DNA of 36,124 nt from Treponema sp. (GTDB taxonomy: Bacteria; Spirochaetota; Spirochaetia; Treponematales; Breznakiellaceae): NCBI GenBank assembly GCA_031276295.1, contig JAISNI010000038.1:1-36124 (forward strand), read 5' to 3'. A model generated the notes under the pieces. It made no database searches. It had not been told where the DNA came from and saw nothing but the letters and a program-made list of their open reading frames with translations. Both the position numbers and the translations under genes were made by a program. Position 1 is the first letter of the stretch. Every line of letters begins with the position of its first letter. Below, in pieces: positions 32,297-36,124 of the stretch.

Positions 32297-35047
32297 ATGA
32301 GTCGAAGTTCAAGTTCTTCCGGTATGGTCAAATTTATCGTCCGCTTCATCGCGGTTCTTACCGTCCTTATTGCAATCGCGATAGGAATCACGCTGGGGTT
32401 TTGCCTGGCGGAAACGGCTAATATTAAAAATCAGGAAAATTTCCAGGAATTCGCGCCTGCCCTGCCGACCAAGATACTTGATATTAACGGTACGGTGATA
32501 ACCGAATTCTCCGCGGATGAAAAACGGGAACTTGTTTCCCTAAGCGAACTGCCCAAGCATCTTATCTATGCGGTACTGGCGCGGGAAGATCCCGATTTTT
32601 ATAGCCACCGGGGGTTCAGCGTAAGGGGTATAGTCCGCGCGTTGATGGGGCAGATTCTTAAAAAGAATCTGGGAGGCGGTTCAACCATAACCCAGCAGGT
32701 AGCGGGAACCCTCTATACCAACCGTGCGGAGTATACGCTTTCGCGGAAGATCCGCGAACTGTGGTGGTCTTTCCAGATGGAACGGCGCTATACGAAAAAC
32801 GAAATTCTTGAAATTTACCTTAATTATATGTATATGGGGCCCGGAACTTACGGGGTGGAAGCGGCAAGCAAGTATTTTTTCGGCCACAGCGCCCGCGAGA
32901 TAAGCCTGGCGGAAGCCGCCATCCTGGTGATTCAGCTTTCCAGCCCCAGGCGCTACAATCCTCTGGATAATCCCAATACCGCCATGGAACGCCAGCGCGT
33001 CGTCCTTGACCGCATGATAGAATTCGGCTATACAACCAGGCAGGAGGCCGACCGGTCTTTCAAGGAATACTGGGAAAATTACGACTATACCCGCGCTTCA
33101 ACGGCAGCATATTACGACCGTGAGGACAAGGCCCCCTGGTTTAGCGAATATGTCCGGCGCGAGATGGAGAATATGCAGTACGGGACTATGGATTACTACC
33201 GGGACGGGCTTACGGTACACACTACCCTCAACCTTAAACACCAGCAGGCGGCGGAAAAATTCATGGCCGAAGGTATAGTGAAGGCAAACAAGGAATTTTC
33301 AAGTTCCCAGGGAGCGCGTCTTGAAAAGGCGGAACAGACTTATATACCGGTTATTGATATGCTTGCCCTGTTTTTTGGCCTTCAGGATATACATGCGGCA
33401 TCCTATGCCCAAAATGAACAGAAGGCCGTTTCCCGGTATGTCAAGACTATTAACCCTGTTGTAGATATGGTTACCCTGGCCTTCGGCCTTCAGGACTTAA
33501 AACCGGCAATCAATTCCGGCTATGATCAGCTTAAAAACTCTACGGAACAGAACGTAGTCGAGGGCGCTCTTATCTCTATAGAGAATGAAACAGGGTTTAT
33601 CACGGCCATTGTCGGGGGGTCTAAATTTGACGAGACCAACCAGCTTATCAGGGCAACCCAGTCGCGTGTCATGCCGGGAAGTTCCTTCAAACCCCTGTAC
33701 TATTCGGCTGCTATTGACAGCAGGAAATTCAATCCTGCGTCCCTTATCTATGATATTCCCATCGTATTCCACAATGAAAACGGGACGCCCTACATCCCGC
33801 TCAATTTTAAGGGCGAATGGAAAGGATCGGTACTCCTCTACTACGCCCTTGCCCACTCTATGAATGTTCCTTCATTAAAGATCCTTGACGGCATAGGTTT
33901 TGACGCGGCAATAGATCGGGCCGCGGTGCTTCTTGATATTACGGACCCGGATGAAAAACAGCGGACCTTCCCCCGTGTTTATCCTATGGGTCTGGGGATA
34001 ATTTCGGTATCGCCTGTTCAGATGGCCCGGGCTTTCGCGGTTTTCGGCAACCAGGGCAGGGAAGTCAGCCCCATCGCCATACGCTCGGTGGAAGACAGAA
34101 ACGGGCGTATCGTGCTGGATCCTGAACGGGAACTGCGGTTAAAGCAGCAGAATCTGGGGAACAATATACAGGTGATAAGCCCTCAGAATGCCTATGTTAT
34201 GACCAGTATCCTTAAAAAAACGGTGGAAATCGGGACCCTGGCCTACGGCGTCAATTGGGGATCGAAAATGACCTTCCAGGACGAAAACGGAAAAAAATTC
34301 AGAATGCCCGCGGCGGGAAAAACAGGAACAACCCAGAACTGGTCCGACGCCTGGGCGGTGGGTTATACCCCGTACTATACAAGCGCTATCTGGTTCGGCT
34401 TTGACAAGCCCGGTAATTCCCTGGGTTTAAACCTGACGGGCGCGACCCTGGCGGGGCCTATCTGGGGCGACTATATGCGGGAGATACACCAGGGCCTGCC
34501 TATGAAGAATTTCACGCGGCCTACGTCGGGGATCATAGACGTAACGGTCTGTGCAAAATCGGGACTGCTCAAGACCGATGCCTGCGACGAGGGTGAAGTT
34601 ACCCTCCCCTTCCTCACCGGAACTCAGCCGACCCAGTACTGTAATATCCACGGGAACAGGGATTTCGGTACGGGAGTTAATTTTGAAACAACACGGTTCA
34701 ATTCTTTCGACATGGATGAGGATAGCCTCTTAAACGATTTAACTATGCCGACACTGAATTTGAACCTGCTGCCTTCCGGCAGAAATCTTCCGGCGTCTTC
34801 CTATAACAGCGCTTATTCGGAAGCCGTCCTGTCGAACATCCAGACGGACGGGAGCGGTTTAGGCGTTTCAGATACCGCGGGTTCTTCGTCCCATGATACT
34901 TCACCGTTTGACGACAATGAGAGCCCCGGTATTTACGACAATCCTTTTTTCAACGATACCGGTACCGAGGGTGATACGGAGGAAATTCTCCGGGATGCAT
35001 ATAAAGAGGGGGAAGATATCCCCAGCTATAATCCTTTCCTCTATTAA
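32297..35047 (+). CDS. mrcA: Class A penicillin-binding protein (bifunctional transglycosylase/transpeptidase)
   Basis: This 916-aa inner-membrane enzyme polymerises and crosslinks peptidoglycan. A Ser-rich cytoplasmic start is followed by a membrane helix (about residues 11-38). The GT51 transglycosylase domain has REDPDFYSHRGFSVRG with catalytic Glu97, GGGSTITQQVAGTLY, RKIRELWWSFQMERRYTKNE and EIYLNYMYMGPGTYGVEAAS. The transpeptidase domain has GSSFKP (nucleophile Ser462, Lys465), HSMN (SxN, 521-523) and KTGTTQ (675-680). Between the domains an insert carries two copies of a 17-residue repeat (349-365 and 385-401). The C-terminus is a long Ser/Asp/Asn-rich tail after residue 780. No ribosome binding site is visible before ATG 32297. 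The ParB-like gene follows after 17 bases. Confidence 0.95.
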   Translation: MSRSSSSSGMVKFIVRFIAVLTVLIAIAIGITLGFCLAETANIKNQENFQEFAPALPTKILDINGTVITEFSADEKRELVSLSELPKHLIYAVLAREDPDFYSHRGFSVRGIVRALMGQILKKNLGGGSTITQQVAGTLYTNRAEYTLSRKIRELWWSFQMERRYTKNEILEIYLNYMYMGPGTYGVEAASKYFFGHSAREISLAEAAILVIQLSSPRRYNPLDNPNTAMERQRVVLDRMIEFGYTTRQEADRSFKEYWENYDYTRASTAAYYDREDKAPWFSEYVRREMENMQYGTMDYYRDGLTVHTTLNLKHQQAAEKFMAEGIVKANKEFSSSQGARLEKAEQTYIPVIDMLALFFGLQDIHAASYAQNEQKAVSRYVKTINPVVDMVTLAFGLQDLKPAINSGYDQLKNSTEQNVVEGALISIENETGFITAIVGGSKFDETNQLIRATQSRVMPGSSFKPLYYSAAIDSRKFNPASLIYDIPIVFHNENGTPYIPLNFKGEWKGSVLLYYALAHSMNVPSLKILDGIGFDAAIDRAAVLLDITDPDEKQRTFPRVYPMGLGIISVSPVQMARAFAVFGNQGREVSPIAIRSVEDRNGRIVLDPERELRLKQQNLGNNIQVISPQNAYVMTSILKKTVEIGTLAYGVNWGSKMTFQDENGKKFRMPAAGKTGTTQNWSDAWAVGYTPYYTSAIWFGFDKPGNSLGLNLTGATLAGPIWGDYMREIHQGLPMKNFTRPTSGIIDVTVCAKSGLLKTDACDEGEVTLPFLTGTQPTQYCNIHGNRDFGTGVNFETTRFNSFDMDEDSLLNDLTMPTLNLNLLPSGRNLPASSYNSAYSEAVLSNIQTDGSGLGVSDTAGSSSHDTSPFDDNESPGIYDNPFFNDTGTEGDTEEILRDAYKEGEDIPSYNPFLY

Positions 35048-35064
35048 TTATAGGGATAAGCAGT

Positions 35065-35454
35065 ATGCAGATACCAATAAAAGACATTAAGGTAAAACGC
35101 CGAATACGCAAAGAAATGGGGAGTATTGAGGGGCTTGCGGAAAGTATGAAAAGATTCGGGCAGATAAGCCCCATCGTCCTGAGCAAATCTAACGTCCTCA
35201 TCGCCGGATGTAGACGCCTTGAAGCGGCCAAACTGTTGGGATGGAAAACCATTAACTCGGTAATTGCGGACATACCCGATTCCCTTTCCGCCCTGGAATA
35301 CGAGATAGAGGAAAACAGCCAAAGGCTGGATTTTAACAACAATGAGATAGCCGAAGCCGGTAAAAGGCTTGAACGTCTGAAAAACCCGCGTTTTTTCAGA
35401 CGGATATGGAATGCCCTTGTCCGCTTCTTTAAAAGAATCTTCCATAGGGGATAG
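35065..35454 (+). CDS. Small ParB-like N-terminal-domain protein
   Basis: This 129-aa protein consists of a ParB/Srx-type domain (MQIPIKDIKVKRRIRKEMGS, then GLAESMKRFGQISPIVLSKS, NVLIAGCRRLEAAKLLGW, and YEIEENSQRLDFNNNEIAEA). The GxRRLEAAKLLG and ENxxR-type motifs correspond to the nucleotide-binding (CTPase) motifs of ParB, although GERR is GCRR here. There is no helix-turn-helix DNA-binding domain, so it is not a typical chromosome-partitioning ParB. The C-terminal 25 residues (FFRRIWNALVRFFKRIFHRG) are a strongly basic, amphipathic helix that could bind membrane. It starts 17 bases after the penicillin-binding protein gene, pointing to co-expression and perhaps a cell-envelope-related role. 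Confidence 0.75.
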   Translation: MQIPIKDIKVKRRIRKEMGSIEGLAESMKRFGQISPIVLSKSNVLIAGCRRLEAAKLLGWKTINSVIADIPDSLSALEYEIEENSQRLDFNNNEIAEAGKRLERLKNPRFFRRIWNALVRFFKRIFHRG

Positions 35455-35493
35455 CGCCGCTTTTAATCCCCGCCTCCGCCCGTCCAAAGCAGG

Positions 35494-35550
35494 TTGCTAT
35501 CAGTGTTGCACTTGTGGATTTTTTGCATCGGGCCTTTGGTCCGGGGCTTA
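35494..35550. repeat. Partial copy of the left-end nested-hairpin element
   Basis: Bases 35504-35528 are identical to 684-708, and 35494-35503 (TTGCTATCAG) resembles the terminal repeat before it. The following hairpin has different sequence (GGGCC TTT GGTCC, 35531-35543) from the corresponding one at 724-736 but occupies the same place before GGGGCT. The right half of the element is absent. Confidence 0.65.
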
Positions 35551-35670
35551 TATGGAAATAGTCAATTCCCGACCATAGACACGAGCGATTCGTTCAAGGG
35601 TCTTAATCGTGGGGTTCGCTTTGCGGGGGTTTTCAAGACGCTGGTATGACTGATAGGAATCCAAAGCCAG
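35548..35670 (-). pseudogene. C-terminal remnant of an XRE-type (HicB/HigA-like) antitoxin
   Basis: On the minus strand the frame ending at TAA (35548-35550) encodes about 40 residues: SYQSYQRLENPRKANPTIKT then LERIARVYGRELTISI. This is the second half of an XRE helix-turn-helix domain as found at the C-terminus of HicB- and HigA-like antitoxins. The N-terminal part is missing: beyond about 35670 the sequence belongs to a transposase on the other strand, and a stop codon occurs in this frame near 35711. No toxin gene remains in the window, so the toxin-antitoxin locus has been destroyed. Confidence 0.65.
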
Positions 35671-35689
35671 GGGGAAGCGGAAACCCCGG

Positions 35690-36124
35690 TCGGAAGGAAA
35701 GCGGGGTGGAATTCATCAACGAACCGCTGCTGGACTGGTGTCGTGCGCGGCATATCGAGCCGACACGAACCAGGCCCTATCACAAGAATGACAACTGTTA
35801 CGCGGAGCAAAAGAACGGTGATGCGGTGAGGAAGACGGTCGGGTACTTCCGTTTTGATACTCCTGCCGAGTACGCCGCCCTGGCGGAGGTATACCGGTTT
35901 TTATGCCCGCTGTATAATTACTGGTATCCGTCCTTCAAACTGGTGTCTAAAGAGAAACAGGCTGACGGGCGGTACAAGAAAGTGTACGAGAAGGAACCGC
36001 GGACGCCGTGGGAACGGCTGATGGAATCAGCTGATATTTCAGAGGAAAGCAAGGCAGAGTTGCTGCGGCGGCGGGCATTGTACAATCCGGTTGAATTGAA
36101 CCGGAGATTGAACGAGGCGGTGGA
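35690..36124 (+). mobile_element. Truncated DDE/integrase-type IS transposase
   Basis: From about 35700 an open frame reads GVEFINEPLLDWCRARHIEP, TRTRPYHKNDNCYAEQKNGD, VRKTVGYFRFDTPAEYAALA, EVYRFLCPLYNYWYPSFKLV and so on to the window end. The 'EFIN...WC...RTRPYHKNDN...EQKN' block is the retroviral-integrase-type catalytic core of ISNCY-like or IS3-like transposases, with Glu in EQKN as the likely last catalytic acid. The N-terminal half, including the first two Asp, is missing: the frame enters a fragment of an antitoxin gene. The element is broken on the left and continues beyond the window on the right. Confidence 0.7.

Noticed and set aside
35562-35810. 82-codon minus-strand open frame near the right end
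   Set aside because: It is in a different frame from both the antitoxin tail and the transposase and has no family features.
1-36124. CRISPR array
   Set aside because: No set of regularly spaced short direct repeats was seen; the only direct repeats are the 99-bp Rpn pair and the dispersed element.

Overview
The window looks like chromosome from a spirochaete of the Treponema group, probably one of the repeat-rich host-associated or termite-gut lineages. This is an inference from gene content, not from a search. The supports are the order tRNA-Thr / rpmG / tRNA-Trp / secE / nusG / rplK / rplA / rplJ / rplL / rpoB / rpoC, an Asn at the RpoB position equivalent to E. coli 531 (typical of spirochaetes), split FIST/chemoreceptor genes, LplA-type sugar-binding proteins with 'FAAGSQ'-like signal peptides, and KREGRKEG-tailed Rpn nuclease fragments.  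LAYOUT. 1-847 is accessory DNA: two tandem C-terminal fragments of Rpn/PD-(D/E)XK transposase-like proteins, then a 151-bp multi-hairpin element with terminal inverted repeats. 848-4473 (minus) is an ABC importer operon (binding protein, two permeases, no ATPase) whose binding-protein gene carries a 13-G tract just after the signal peptide. 4474-4686 is a divergent promoter region with palindromes. 4702-6668 (plus) is a FIST-domain sensor overlapping a soluble MCP signalling module. 6809-8182 (minus) is a membrane-anchored TPR protein with what looks like a degenerate Mrr-like domain. 8361-15833 (plus) holds a VOC enzyme with its own promoter and terminator, tatD-dus (overlapping), a rhomboid protease, an unknown exported protein, valS, and a stand-alone SpoT-like HD hydrolase. 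15964-17040 (minus) is a GH18 family protein.  17198-29319 (minus) is the RNA polymerase / ribosomal protein cluster. It includes the small secE gene, two tRNAs and several RNA hairpins: an attenuator-like terminator between rplL and rpoB, a hairpin directly before the nusG ribosome binding site, and a stem covering the rplA stop codon.  29704-35454 (plus) holds deoD, two strong hairpin elements, an unknown 130-aa protein, an AmrS-type radical SAM enzyme, a class A penicillin-binding protein with an internal 17-residue repeat, and a small ParB-like protein. 35494-36124 is again accessory: a partial copy of the left-end repeat element, a truncated XRE/HicB-type antitoxin tail and a truncated DDE transposase.  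The most distinctive points are the repeat family of nested hairpins at both ends of the window, the poly-G tract as a possible phase switch of a transporter, the FIST+MCP pair, and the TPR-Mrr fusion. No complete new defence or biosynthetic system was seen.
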